The notes beneath the pieces are model-generated. The model was not told the DNA's origin. It ran no database searches and saw only the letters and a program-made list of their open reading frames with translations. Below are positions 7,709 to 14,818 of a stretch of 19,195 nt of DNA, one piece after another; position 1 is the stretch's first letter, and the number at the start of each line of letters is the position of its first letter. The DNA is from Balneolales bacterium (lineage in GTDB: Bacteria > Bacteroidota > Rhodothermia > Balneolales > Natronogracilivirgulaceae): positions 1-19,195 of the forward strand of contig SKIC01000017.1 of assembly GCA_007116685.1 (NCBI GenBank). The letters are read 5' to 3'. The translations under genes were made by a program, and so were the position numbers.

Positions 7709-9408
7709 ACCGTCATTGCTTTCTGAATCATCTCCCGGGCACTTGCTCTTGCGGCTTCGGTGATATCTTTACCACTGATGAGAGATGCCACGGCCTGTTC
7801 GTGTTCCTTTTCATTAAGCAATTTCATGTGCGTAACCGTGCGGTCGGATTCTTCCCATTTCGCTACTTCATAATGAGCATGCGCCTGTGATGCAATCTGC
7901 GCCTGATGCGTAATGGCGATTATTTGGCAATGAGTGGCCAGCTCCCTCATAGTATGACCCACTTGTTCAGCCACAGCACCACTAATTCCGGTATCGATTT
8001 CGTCAAAAATCATGACGGGCAAACGTTGTTCGCGGGCAAGTACGGATTTCAATGCCAGCATAATCCGGCTAATCTCTCCACCCGATGCCGTTTTGGACAA
8101 GGGACGCGGAGATTCACCTTTATTTGTAGAGATATAAAAAGACAGATGCTCACAACCTTCGGGTCCGGATTCTACCGTTTTTCCGTCCACTTGCAACCAG
8201 CCGTTTCTGTTTTCAAGCCATTCGGAATGTAATTCGAAACGGCTATTAGGCATTCCAAGATTTTGAAGTTCCTGAATGATGCGATTAGCCAGTTCTTTTC
8301 CCGCTTCTTGCCTCTTTTTGTGAAGTTCGATGGCTACATTTTCCAATTCTTTACAGGATTGAACAAAGTCTTTTTCAGCTCTTTTTATCTCTTCCTCATA
8401 GTTTTCTGATAAGCGAACCGCTTCTTCTAATTCTTCTTTTTTTGCAATTAATTGTGGGATATCAAGCAGGTATTTTTTCTGAAGGCGATTCAATGCAGCC
8501 TGACGCTGGCGAAGTTGCTCCAGACGACTCGGATTAAATTCTATACTATTTCTGTATTGTTCGGTAAAACTCAGCATTTCCTGAATACTGATTTTGGCCG
8601 TTTTTAATTCTTCTTTGTAGGTAAGAAATTCCGATTCTATGTCTGTTATATCGGTAAGCGCATCGTGGATTTTGTTCAATAAATCCAAAAGATTGATATC
8701 GGCCTCAGATCCCAGTGTTGTGATAATGGCTGCTTTTTGATCCAGTTCCTCGGCATTATCAAGCAGGTTCATTTCCTGCTCCATCTGCTCTACTTCCTCC
8801 AGATCAAGATTTGCGGATTCCAATTCCTGAAGCTGGAATTTGTACAAATCCTGCTTTTCCCGGATATCGCGTTCTTTGCGTTTCAGAGATTCCAACTCTT
8901 TACGCTTGGCATTGGTATTTTGCCAGGTATTCAGCCATTTTTCAAAGATAGGAGCCACTTCCGGCAGGCCATCAATCAATTCCCTGTGATGCTCCTCTTT
9001 TAAAAGAAGTTGATGATCATGCTGACCATGCAAATCCACCAAAACATCCCCAACGGATTTTAGCACGCCAATAGTTACGGGCGTATCATTGATAAAACCC
9101 CGACTACCGGACTCCCGAATTTCTCTGCGTAAAATGATTTCCTTTCGGAATTCAACTTCGTGCTGTTCAAGCAGGCTGCGAATCTTGTCTTCATCAGCCA
9201 CTTTGATAACCGCTTCGGCGATTGCTTTTTTGCTACCCTGGCGTATGGAGTCCGTGTCTGCACGCTCACCGAGTATCATATTCAGCGCCCCGACGATGAT
9301 GGATTTTCCCGCTCCCGTCTGACCCGTAACGATATTCAAGCCGGGCTGGAAGGCGATATCCAACTCATCAATAAGTGCAAAATCACGTATGTAAATAGAC
9401 TGAATCAC
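7705..9408 (-). CDS. recN: DNA repair protein RecN (SMC-like ATPase)
   Basis: RecN is a cohesin/SMC-like ATPase that acts early in recombinational repair of double-strand breaks. This copy has 567 residues, close to the usual length of about 550-570. The N-terminal IRDFALIDELDIAF and Walker A GQTGAGKS (29-36) are present. A long central coiled-coil region (about 150-370, rich in E, K, L and Q) follows. The ABC signature SGGEISR is at 442-448, Walker B VMIFDEID at about 465-472, and the H-loop AITHQAQIAS follows. Translation starts at GTG 9408, which gives the canonical MxxxLxIxxFALI start; no good Shine-Dalgarno is seen. It is the first gene of a two-gene unit with the alpha/beta hydrolase (4-bp overlap). 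I saw no clear LexA box upstream. Confidence 0.97.
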   Translation of the reverse strand: MIQSIYIRDFALIDELDIAFQPGLNIVTGQTGAGKSIIVGALNMILGERADTDSIRQGSKKAIAEAVIKVADEDKIRSLLEQHEVEFRKEIILRREIRESGSRGFINDTPVTIGVLKSVGDVLVDLHGQHDHQLLLKEEHHRELIDGLPEVAPIFEKWLNTWQNTNAKRKELESLKRKERDIREKQDLYKFQLQELESANLDLEEVEQMEQEMNLLDNAEELDQKAAIITTLGSEADINLLDLLNKIHDALTDITDIESEFLTYKEELKTAKISIQEMLSFTEQYRNSIEFNPSRLEQLRQRQAALNRLQKKYLLDIPQLIAKKEELEEAVRLSENYEEEIKRAEKDFVQSCKELENVAIELHKKRQEAGKELANRIIQELQNLGMPNSRFELHSEWLENRNGWLQVDGKTVESGPEGCEHLSFYISTNKGESPRPLSKTASGGEISRIMLALKSVLAREQRLPVMIFDEIDTGISGAVAEQVGHTMRELATHCQIIAITHQAQIASQAHAHYEVAKWEESDRTVTHMKLLNEKEHEQAVASLISGKDITEAARASAREMIQKAMTV

Positions 9409-9454
9409 AGCAAAAAGGTATTTAATTATCCTGCGAAGATAAGAGGCTTTTCGT

Positions 9455-9462
9455 CAAAGTTA
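9455..9462 (-). promoter_or_regulatory. Possible -7 promoter box for recN
   Basis: On the minus strand this reads TAACTTTG, a perfect match to TAnnTTTG, about 47 nt upstream of the recN GTG. No TTG is found at the expected 19-21 nt further upstream, so this is only a half-site. Confidence 0.35.
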
Positions 9463-9540
9463 CAGGGGGAAGAGTGACTTTTAATCTTCGATAGAGAGAA
9501 TTGTCAAAGAAGTTTTAAAGAATATAATTCGCTTGTTTGA

Positions 9541-9582
9541 CCTCCCCCCTAAATCCCTACGCCGCGGCGTACAGTGGACTTT
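9541..9582. repeat. CCCTAAATCCC...GGACTTT dispersed repeat, divergent copy with 14-bp palindrome
   Basis: The outer parts (CCCCTAAATCCC on the left and GGACTTT on the right) match the repeat family at 10748-10984. The middle is replaced by a perfect 14-bp palindrome, TACGCCGCGGCGTA (9558-9571). It lies between the asparaginase stop and the recN start, both on the minus strand. The function is unknown; it may form a hairpin in RNA. Confidence 0.55.
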
Positions 9583-9632
9583 AAGAAATGCTTTTTAGCC
9601 TACTTAGCAGGTGCAGGAATAATTCACCCGAT

Positions 9633-10649
9633 TTACTCCCAAATCGCGACTTCAAAGAACCCATCGGAGTCTGCTGCTCCTCTGAACATACCGGGTGAGC
9701 TGAATTCCATCACGATATTGCCGGCATAATCAACGGCTATGATTCCGCCATCGCCCTCATCCAGTTTTTCCCAGATTACGTTTCGGGCTGCCTCGGCAAG
9801 TGTTTTTCCGGCAAATTCCATCTGCGCACAGATTTGGTAAGCAACGGCATTTCGGATGAATTTCTCACCGTGACCGGTGGAAGAAACCGCACAGGTATTG
9901 TTATCAGCGTAGGTTCCTGCTGCGATGATGGGTGAATCTCCAACGCGTCCGTGGCGCTTATTGGTCATGCCGCCAGTGGATGTTCCTGCAGCAAGGTTTC
10001 CATCCCTGTCCAGAGCAACTGCGCCGACGGTTCCGTATTTCCAGCTCTTGTCGTTTTCTTGAATCACACTGCTGTGGTCCATTTCCACGGCTTCTCTCTC
10101 CAGGGCTCTTTCTAAGGCACGTCTTCTGTTCTCGGTGTTGAAAAAGGAATTATCCACTCGCTCAACATCCATCAAATCTGCAAAGCGCTCAGCGCCATCG
10201 GCTGCAAAAAAGACGTGGCGACTTTCTTCCATCACTTTTCTTGCCAAAACGATAGGATTTTTGACAGTACGCACGCCGGTAATGGCTCCCGCATTCAAAT
10301 CCCGGCCATCCATAATAGAAGCGTCCAATTCATGAATGGCTTCATTCGTGTAAACAGCACCTCTTCCGGCATTATAACGAGGATCATCTTCCAGATAGAT
10401 GATGGTTTCAACAATAGCATCCATTGCCGTGCCGCCATTAGCAAGAATATCTCTACCAATCGTCAATGCCTCCTCCAACGATGCGAGATAGCCGTCTCGA
10501 ATTTCAGGATCAATATCCTGAGAAATAACACCTGCCCCACCATGAATAGCGATGGCAAATTCTTTTTGATGCGTTTCTTGTTCACCGGAGCAAGAAATGA
10601 GTCCGATGGTCAGAAGTAAGAGGAATGAAAAAGAGAGAAAATTTCGCAT
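9633..10649 (-). CDS. iaaA: Isoaspartyl peptidase / L-asparaginase (Ntn-hydrolase), predicted lipoprotein
   Basis: A 338-residue member of the plant-type asparaginase (EcAIII/IaaA) family, which hydrolyses beta-aspartyl dipeptides and asparagine. The proenzyme cleaves itself before a Thr that becomes the nucleophile, here Thr207 in KYGTVGAVALD. Family motifs are HGGAG (36-40), DPRYNAGRGAVYT, ELDASIMDG, GTSTGGMTNKRHGRVGDSP (222-240), AGTYADN and SSTGHGE (256-262). The N-terminus is a lipoprotein signal peptide: a basic start, a hydrophobic run and lipobox LISC with Cys20. The enzyme should therefore be membrane-anchored in the periplasm or outer membrane rather than cytosolic. It stands alone, 224 bp from recN. 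The family is certain; preference for isoaspartyl peptides over free asparagine or glycosylasparagine is not. Confidence 0.94.
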   Translation of the reverse strand: MRNFLSFSFLLLLTIGLISCSGEQETHQKEFAIAIHGGAGVISQDIDPEIRDGYLASLEEALTIGRDILANGGTAMDAIVETIIYLEDDPRYNAGRGAVYTNEAIHELDASIMDGRDLNAGAITGVRTVKNPIVLARKVMEESRHVFFAADGAERFADLMDVERVDNSFFNTENRRRALERALEREAVEMDHSSVIQENDKSWKYGTVGAVALDRDGNLAAGTSTGGMTNKRHGRVGDSPIIAAGTYADNNTCAVSSTGHGEKFIRNAVAYQICAQMEFAGKTLAEAARNVIWEKLDEGDGGIIAVDYAGNIVMEFSSPGMFRGAADSDGFFEVAIWE

Positions 10650-10747
10650 GATTACACAAAGTTGGTTTTAAAGATGTGTTAATCTGCGGTGTTTTTTGGG
10701 AAATTGCAATTGTGATGTGTTTAAAAAATGAAAGGCGATTTAAGCTT

Positions 10748-10776
10748 CCCTAAATCCCCTCCAAAGGAGGGGACTT
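10748..10776 (-). repeat. GGAGG/CCTCC palindromic repeat, copy A
   Basis: CCCTAAATCCCCTCC-AAA-GGAGGGGACTT. The core is a perfect 7-bp hairpin (10756-10762 with 10766-10772) with an AAA loop. It is the reverse complement, with minor changes, of the repeat at 10941-10984. Confidence 0.75.
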
Positions 10777-10817
10777 ATATTCGGCTTTAATTTATTAAAA
10801 TAATTAACTGGGTCTGT

Positions 10818-10853
10818 CTTGAAAAGCCCGTCATTCTTTGGACGAGGGATTTT
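10818..10853 (+). repeat. GGAGG/CCTCC palindromic repeat, degenerate copy B
   Basis: CTTGAAAAGCCCGTC, ATTCTTTG and GACGAGGGATTTT align with copy C, CTTGAAAAGTCCCTCC onwards, in the same orientation. Several bases of the left arm have changed, but GTC/GAC and the flanks remain. Confidence 0.55.
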
Positions 10854-10940
10854 CGGTATAGGCTTTATCATTGCCTATCTGCTAAATGAGGAGGACCTAA
10901 ATTGAGTCTTAGGTAAATGATATACTGGACAAAAAAATAT

Positions 10941-10984
10941 CCTTGAAAAGTCCCTCCTCCTTTGGAGGAGGGATTTAGGGAGGT
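10941..10984 (+). repeat. GGAGG/CCTCC palindromic repeat, copy C; possible 3' hairpin of the cDPG synthetase gene
   Basis: The core is a perfect 9-bp stem, CCCTCCTCC (10952-10960) with GGAGGAGGG (10964-10972), and a TTT loop, flanked by CTTGAAAAGT and ATTTAGGGAGG. It starts 2 bp beyond the stop of the minus-strand gene 10987-12321. Read on that strand, the hairpin is followed after some 12 nt by ATATTTTTTTG, so it could serve as that gene's terminator. Confidence 0.75.
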
Positions 10985-10986
10985 GG

Positions 10987-12321
10987 TCATAACCCACTAT
11001 CCTTAACAAACGATTTCAACACATCTACCAAATCCGGTTTGCCGATTTCCTGGAGGTCGTAGCCTACCTGTACTGCGGGTTTGTTGATGGTGACGATTCG
11101 CCTTAAATCGATTGGGGTGCCAATCACTACCACGTCGCAATCTGTAGCGTTTATGGTTGCTTCGAGGTCTTTGATTTGGGTTTCGCCATATCCCATAGCC
11201 GGGAGAACCGTCCCGATTTCGGGATAGGTTTCGTAGGTGTCTTTCAATTTGCCAACGGCAAAAGGTCTTGCATCAACAAAGGAGGCGGCTCCAAATTTTT
11301 TGGCTGCTACGGAACCTGCACCAATTTTCATTTGTCCGTGAGAAAGCGTTGGACCATCCTCTACAACCAGAACTTTTTTGCCTCGGATTAGTTCGGGCTT
11401 ATCTACCGTTAAGGGAGATGCAGCATCCACAACCACTGCTTCCGGATTTACCTTGGCGATATTTTCGCGCAATTGCTGAATTCCTGCGGCATCGGCGCTA
11501 TCCATTTTGTTGATTACCACTACATCTGCCATGCGTAAAGTGGTCTCGCCGGGATAATAGCGCAGTTCGTGTCCGGCTCTGTGTGGGTCGGCTACGGTTA
11601 TCATTAAATCGGAGTGATAAAATGGGAAATCGTTATTTCCGCCATCCCAAATGATAATATCGGCCTCTTTTTCTGCTTCACGGATGATGGCCTCATAATC
11701 GACTCCCGCATAAATCACATTTCCGCGAATGACATGCGGCTCGTACTCTTCCATCTCCTCGATGGTGCACTCGTGCTTTTTCAAATCATCCACCGTAGCA
11801 AATCGCTGTACTTTTTGAGCCACCAAATTTCCATAAGGCATAGGGTGACGAATAGCGACCACCTTTAGACCCATATCCATTAGCACTTCTATAATTCTCC
11901 GCGACGTTTGAGATTTTCCACATCCCGTACGAGTAGCACCAACGGCGATAACAGGTTTTGAACTACGAATCATGGTTTCCTTCGGACCAATCAAAAGGAA
12001 ATCCGCCCCTGCCGCATTTACGATAGCGCCCACGCCCATCACTTCATCATAAGAGACATCACTGTAAGAGAAGGCGCAGATATCGGCATCCAGTTTTAAA
12101 ATTAACTCGGGCAAATCCTTTTGGGCAAAAATGGGAATCCCCTCAGGGTATTTTTCTCCGGCAAGTTCCGCCGGGTATCTACGCCCGTCGATATCGGGAA
12201 TTTGAGCAGCGGTAAACGCCACAATCTTATAGTTATCGTTATTGCGATAGTAGGTGTTGAAATTATGAAAATCACGTCCGGCTGCACCGATGATGATCAC
12301 ATTTTTTGCTTGCTTTTCCAT
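10987..12321 (-). CDS. cpgS: Cyclic 2,3-diphosphoglycerate synthetase homologue (P-loop NTPase)
   Basis: A 444-residue homologue of cyclic 2,3-diphosphoglycerate synthetase. In methanogenic archaea this enzyme closes 2,3-diphosphoglycerate into its cyclic anhydride at the cost of ATP, giving a thermoprotective and phosphate-storage solute. The N-terminal part (about 7-125) is a Rossmann-like domain starting NVIIIGAAGRDFHNFN. A P-loop follows, GATRTGCGKS at 128-137, then VVAIRHPMPYG, WDGGNND (225-231), DPHRAGHE and a GTPase-like NKMD (271-274). The C-terminal part contains VEDGPTLSHGQM and GYGETQI. No signal peptide or membrane segment is present, so it should be cytosolic. A GGAG about 10 nt before ATG 12321 supports the start. 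It is a single gene between repeat-bearing gaps. The family match is strong, but bacterial members are mostly uncharacterised, so the actual product in this organism is inferred. Confidence 0.85.
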   Translation of the reverse strand: MEKQAKNVIIIGAAGRDFHNFNTYYRNNDNYKIVAFTAAQIPDIDGRRYPAELAGEKYPEGIPIFAQKDLPELILKLDADICAFSYSDVSYDEVMGVGAIVNAAGADFLLIGPKETMIRSSKPVIAVGATRTGCGKSQTSRRIIEVLMDMGLKVVAIRHPMPYGNLVAQKVQRFATVDDLKKHECTIEEMEEYEPHVIRGNVIYAGVDYEAIIREAEKEADIIIWDGGNNDFPFYHSDLMITVADPHRAGHELRYYPGETTLRMADVVVINKMDSADAAGIQQLRENIAKVNPEAVVVDAASPLTVDKPELIRGKKVLVVEDGPTLSHGQMKIGAGSVAAKKFGAASFVDARPFAVGKLKDTYETYPEIGTVLPAMGYGETQIKDLEATINATDCDVVVIGTPIDLRRIVTINKPAVQVGYDLQEIGKPDLVDVLKSFVKDSGL

Positions 12322-12367
12322 CTAATAATACTCCACTAATATTCCATATTTACTGCGATACACAGAT

Positions 12368-12509
12368 AGAAGGCTTTGAAAAACCGTCTTTTTGCCCAAT
12401 ATCTTCGTTATCATGATTTTAAAATCCTCACAGATGGTTAATATGCTGCGGTTTTAAAATCCTTCTGGCCTCGATCTTGAATAAAAATCCTGGTTTTTCA
12501 AAGCCTTCT
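12368..12509 (+). repeat. 142-bp dispersed repeat with perfect 18-bp terminal inverted repeats, copy 2
   Basis: Same length and orientation as 854-995 with about 8 substitutions. Here the ends are perfect inverted repeats: AGAAGGCTTTGAAAAACC (12368-12385) and GGTTTTTCAAAGCCTTCT (12492-12509). It fills half of the 294-bp gap between the amidohydrolase 3' end and the cDPG synthetase 5' end (both minus). No flanking duplication is evident. The rest of the gap (12510-12615) is AT-rich and without a recognisable element. Confidence 0.88.
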
Positions 12510-12615
12510 GACAATTTACTCAATTAAAAATGTGAGGCAAGTAAAATGTTATACGGATATAAGAATATTGGGGTTTTATTGAAACCCTTAGGCAATGTTG
12601 TTTTTTTGAATTGGC

Positions 12616-13956
12616 TTATTGTCCGGTTATATCCTTATAAATGTGACCATCCTTCATGATAATCACGAAACTTTCTTCCGGAGTTGCTATCAAATCCATG
12701 TTTTCGAGGGGGTTTCCATTTACCAATAAAAGATCAGCGTAAGCGCCTTCTTGAACTACTCCGAGGATTCCCTGGTGCGGACTGCGTAATCCTGACAGAG
12801 CAAGCATTTGAGCATTATCGTGAGTGACCATTTTTAGTGTTTCTGCCGGACTAAACCACTCAAGTAATTGCAGAATGTAGGCATTTTGTTCTTTGTTTAA
12901 ATCGGGTTCAAAAAGAAAATCAGTTCCCCAACCAACTTTAACGCCAACTTCTTTAACCATTGGCCACATTTTGGCTTGCCCTTCGATAACTGGTTTCCGC
13001 TTTTCCCGTCTCTGTGGATCCATATCCGGAGTGCTGGCTCGAAGCACTTGCGTACTTAACCAGACGTCATTTTCTTTCATCAATTCCATGGTTTCCCGGT
13101 CTAATAATTGACCATGTTCTATTACTTTCACGCCAGCTTCAATTGCGCGTCGGATAGCCCGAGGGGTATATGCGTGCACCATTACATAAGTACCCCAATC
13201 TTCGGCTGCTTCAACGGCGGCTTTCATTTCATCGAGAGTATATTGAGTTACATCGACAGGATCGTATGCCGAGGAAGTACCTCCACCAGCCATCAATTTT
13301 ATTTGGCTGGCACCAAACCGTAAGTTTTCACGAACTGCGGTTAGCACTTCATCACGTCCATCTGCAATAAATGTAGCACCTAATAATTCAGCGCGTGAAG
13401 GCTCACCGAAAAATCTGCGTGAGCGCTCGTGTGGCATACGAAAATCTCCATGTCCTGCAGTTTGACTGATTGTTGCACCTGATGGCCAGATACGAGGTGC
13501 CGAAAACATACCTGCATTGGCAGCTGCTTTGATTTCGAAAATAGGCCCACCTGCATCACGAACAGAGGTAAAGCCACGTAGTAACATTGCTGAAGTTTGT
13601 TGTCCAACCTTGTTGGCAATATCATCCATATTGATGTTGGGATTCATCATGTCTTCCATAGAAAGAGAGCCAAACGTTAGATGCACATGAGTATCAATCA
13701 ATCCGGGCATCAAAGTCATACCTTCCCCATTAATTCTTTTCGCATCCGGATATTGATTACGCAGACTGCGTCTGCTGATTTGACTGATGGTATTTCCAGT
13801 TACGACAACATGAGAAGGCCGTGAAAGTTCAGATGAAACGCCATCAAAAATGCGAACATTTTCAAAAATAATGACATCGTTATCCTGAGCTATTGTGGAT
13901 GCAAAAAAGCCTAAAAAAAGTACTAGAGTAAAGAAGAATTGCAGAAAGTTTTTCAT
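12616..13956 (-). CDS. Secreted metal-dependent amidohydrolase (imidazolonepropionase/Xaa-Pro dipeptidase-like)
   Basis: A 446-residue member of the amidohydrolase superfamily (TIM-barrel metal-dependent hydrolases). Metal ligands can be traced: His90 and His92 in LIDTHVHL, the probable carboxylated Lys220 in QIKLMAGGG, His261 in VMVHAY, His281 in VIEHG and Asp346 in GWGTD. The small beta-sandwich is visible at both ends (ENVRIFDG, and the C-terminal EGAYADLLLVNGNPLEN). The first 23 residues form a Sec signal peptide (MKNFLQFF..., cleavage near STIA before QDND), so it should act in the periplasm or outside. This subgroup is often annotated as prolidase-like or imidazolonepropionase-like; the substrate, a dipeptide or another cyclic amide, is not determined. 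The gene is monocistronic. A near-consensus -7 box (TATCTTTA, minus strand) lies at 14012-14019. Confidence 0.92.
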   Translation of the reverse strand: MKNFLQFFFTLVLFLGFFASTIAQDNDVIIFENVRIFDGVSSELSRPSHVVVTGNTISQISRRSLRNQYPDAKRINGEGMTLMPGLIDTHVHLTFGSLSMEDMMNPNINMDDIANKVGQQTSAMLLRGFTSVRDAGGPIFEIKAAANAGMFSAPRIWPSGATISQTAGHGDFRMPHERSRRFFGEPSRAELLGATFIADGRDEVLTAVRENLRFGASQIKLMAGGGTSSAYDPVDVTQYTLDEMKAAVEAAEDWGTYVMVHAYTPRAIRRAIEAGVKVIEHGQLLDRETMELMKENDVWLSTQVLRASTPDMDPQRREKRKPVIEGQAKMWPMVKEVGVKVGWGTDFLFEPDLNKEQNAYILQLLEWFSPAETLKMVTHDNAQMLALSGLRSPHQGILGVVQEGAYADLLLVNGNPLENMDLIATPEESFVIIMKDGHIYKDITGQ

Positions 13957-14100
13957 GGCAAAGTGTTGGACTAGGTGTAAACGTAAAATCAGTAAAAACA
14001 GATGTGTTGGCTAAAGATAGGGAAAGGAATTAGAAAATAAATAGTACGAATGGATATTAATGAGGTTAACGAAAAATGACAGAAAATCAATCCCTCCCCC

Positions 14101-14140
14101 CAAAAAAAAAAGCCAAAAACGGGGATTCCATTTTTGGCTT
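14101..14140 (-). terminator. Rho-independent terminator after tRNA-Arg(ACG)
   Basis: On the minus strand, AGCCAAAAA and TTTTTGGCT form a 9-bp stem (14131-14139 with 14111-14119) around an 11-nt loop, followed by a run of ten T. It begins 4 nt after the tRNA 3' end. Confidence 0.85.
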
Positions 14141-14143
14141 AGG

Positions 14144-14217
14144 TGCGCCCGGGAAGATTCGAACTCCCAACCTTCTGATCCGTAGTCAGATGCTCTATCC
14201 AGTTGAGCTACGGGCGC
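14144..14217 (-). tRNA. tRNA-Arg, anticodon ACG
   Basis: A 74-nt cloverleaf on the minus strand. The acceptor stem GCGCCCG/CGGGCGC is perfect. U8 A9, the D arm GCTC/GAGC, and the anticodon stem TCTGA/TCAGA with loop CTACGGA give anticodon ACG; A34 is presumably edited to inosine by TadA and reads CGU/CGC/CGA. The variable loop is AGGTT, the T arm GGGAG/CTTCC has loop TTCGAAT, the discriminator is A, and CCA is not encoded. Its 5' half is nearly identical to the tRNA-Arg(UCG) gene at 1062-1135. Confidence 0.97.
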
Positions 14218-14232
14218 TTTTTTGCAAGACTC

Positions 14233-14264
14233 CAAATATAAGGAGAAAATCATTCTTATAGCAA
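14233..14264 (-). promoter_or_regulatory. Bacteroidota-type promoter of tRNA-Arg(ACG)
   Basis: On the minus strand, TTG (14262-14264), a 21-nt spacer and TATATTTG (14233-14240) are seen, the latter a perfect TAnnTTTG box, ending 15 nt before the tRNA. Same geometry as the promoter proposed for the other tRNA-Arg gene. Confidence 0.7.
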
Positions 14265-14357
14265 GTTTGCCTTCAATATCGGTTAAAAAAAAAGTTATTT
14301 TTTCATGAACGTTCTGCTAAGCCCCTGCATTGTAAGCATCTGGAGTCATAGCGAATC

Positions 14358-14390
14358 TTTTGCCGGCTTGTCAGGCTTTTAGTATATTTG
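14358..14390 (+). promoter_or_regulatory. Bacteroidota-type promoter of the mrp operon
   Basis: TTTTG at 14358-14362, a 20-nt spacer, then TATATTTG at 14383-14390, a perfect TAnnTTTG box. Transcription would start near 14396 and run into mrpF. No better site is seen nearer to mrpF. Confidence 0.65.
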
Positions 14391-14532
14391 CGCTTTCTGA
14401 TTTCAACAAAAGCCTGATTAGCGTCTTCATAAACCTATCAGCACTCGACCTGCCGGAGGCCTGTGTCTGGTTGTTTTTGCCTCGGAGACTTGAGTAAAGC
14501 CATAAACATAATTACGACTTTATTCTCACAAA
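14391..14532 (+). other. Untranslated leader of the mrp operon
   Basis: About 140 nt separate the predicted promoter from the mrpF ATG, with no credible gene. A weak long-range pairing (ACTCGA with TTGAGT) encloses a GC-richer stretch containing CTGCCGGAGGCC. I do not recognise a known riboswitch class. No Shine-Dalgarno precedes mrpF, unlike the later genes of the operon. Confidence 0.4.
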
Positions 14533-14817
14533 ATGGATTTTATAGCACTTTCCATTACCATCACGTACGGGGTACTCAGCATTGCTCTGATTATTTCCCT
14601 TATTCGTGTCATTATTGGGCCCACTTTGCCGGATCGCGTAGTTGCTCTGGATTTGGTTGCCTTCGTTGCTATCGGTTTTATAGCAACCTTTAGCATAGAT
14701 TCCAATCAGCCAGCATACATGGATGCGGCCATTGTTCTAGCCTTAATCGCATTTTTGGGTACTATTGCATTTGCACGATATGTGATGCAAACCCAAATCG
14801 GAAACGAGGAGGAATAA
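14533..14817 (+). CDS. mrpF: Na+/H+ antiporter subunit MrpF
   Basis: A 94-residue membrane protein, first gene of the Mrp (Mnh/Sha) antiporter operon. Three hydrophobic segments (about 5-25, 36-55 and 62-83) surround the conserved loop RVIIGPTLPDRVVALDL, which is diagnostic for MrpF. MrpF is a small integral subunit of the MrpABCDEFG complex, which exchanges cytoplasmic Na+ for external H+ at the inner membrane. ATG 14533 lacks a Shine-Dalgarno. The C-terminal tail GNEEE is encoded so that its GAGGAGGAA provides the ribosome site for mrpG, whose ATG follows one base after the stop. Confidence 0.95.
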   Translation: MDFIALSITITYGVLSIALIISLIRVIIGPTLPDRVVALDLVAFVAIGFIATFSIDSNQPAYMDAAIVLALIAFLGTIAFARYVMQTQIGNEEE

Positions 14818-14818
14818 T

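Larger units (their letters stand above)
10650..10986. other. Repeat-rich intergenic region without genes
   Basis: This 337-bp gap between two minus-strand genes holds no credible reading frame. Three copies of one palindromic repeat family occupy it (10748-10776, 10818-10853 and 10941-10984). The first is inverted relative to the other two, so the outer copies bound the interior as inverted repeats. Confidence 0.7.

Noticed and set aside
10215..10619. 134-codon plus-strand open frame
   Set aside because: Antisense to the asparaginase gene, whose motifs are unambiguous on the other strand.
10748..10984. CRISPR-like array
   Set aside because: The repeats are few, in both orientations, of unequal spacing and divergent, and there are no cas genes in the window.
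12571..12587. GGGTTT/AAACCC hairpin after the amidohydrolase
   Set aside because: 6-bp stem without a T tract on the minus strand, where the gene would need it.
1062..14217. Genomic island between the two tRNA-Arg genes
   Set aside because: No integrase, no direct attachment-site repeat (the tRNAs are inverted), and mostly ordinary chromosomal genes such as recN.
14463..14693. 76-codon frame overlapping the mrp leader and mrpF, considered as a leader peptide or mrpE remnant
   Set aside because: Most of it is mrpF read in another frame, with Cys/Tyr/Ser-rich composition and no similarity to MrpE.
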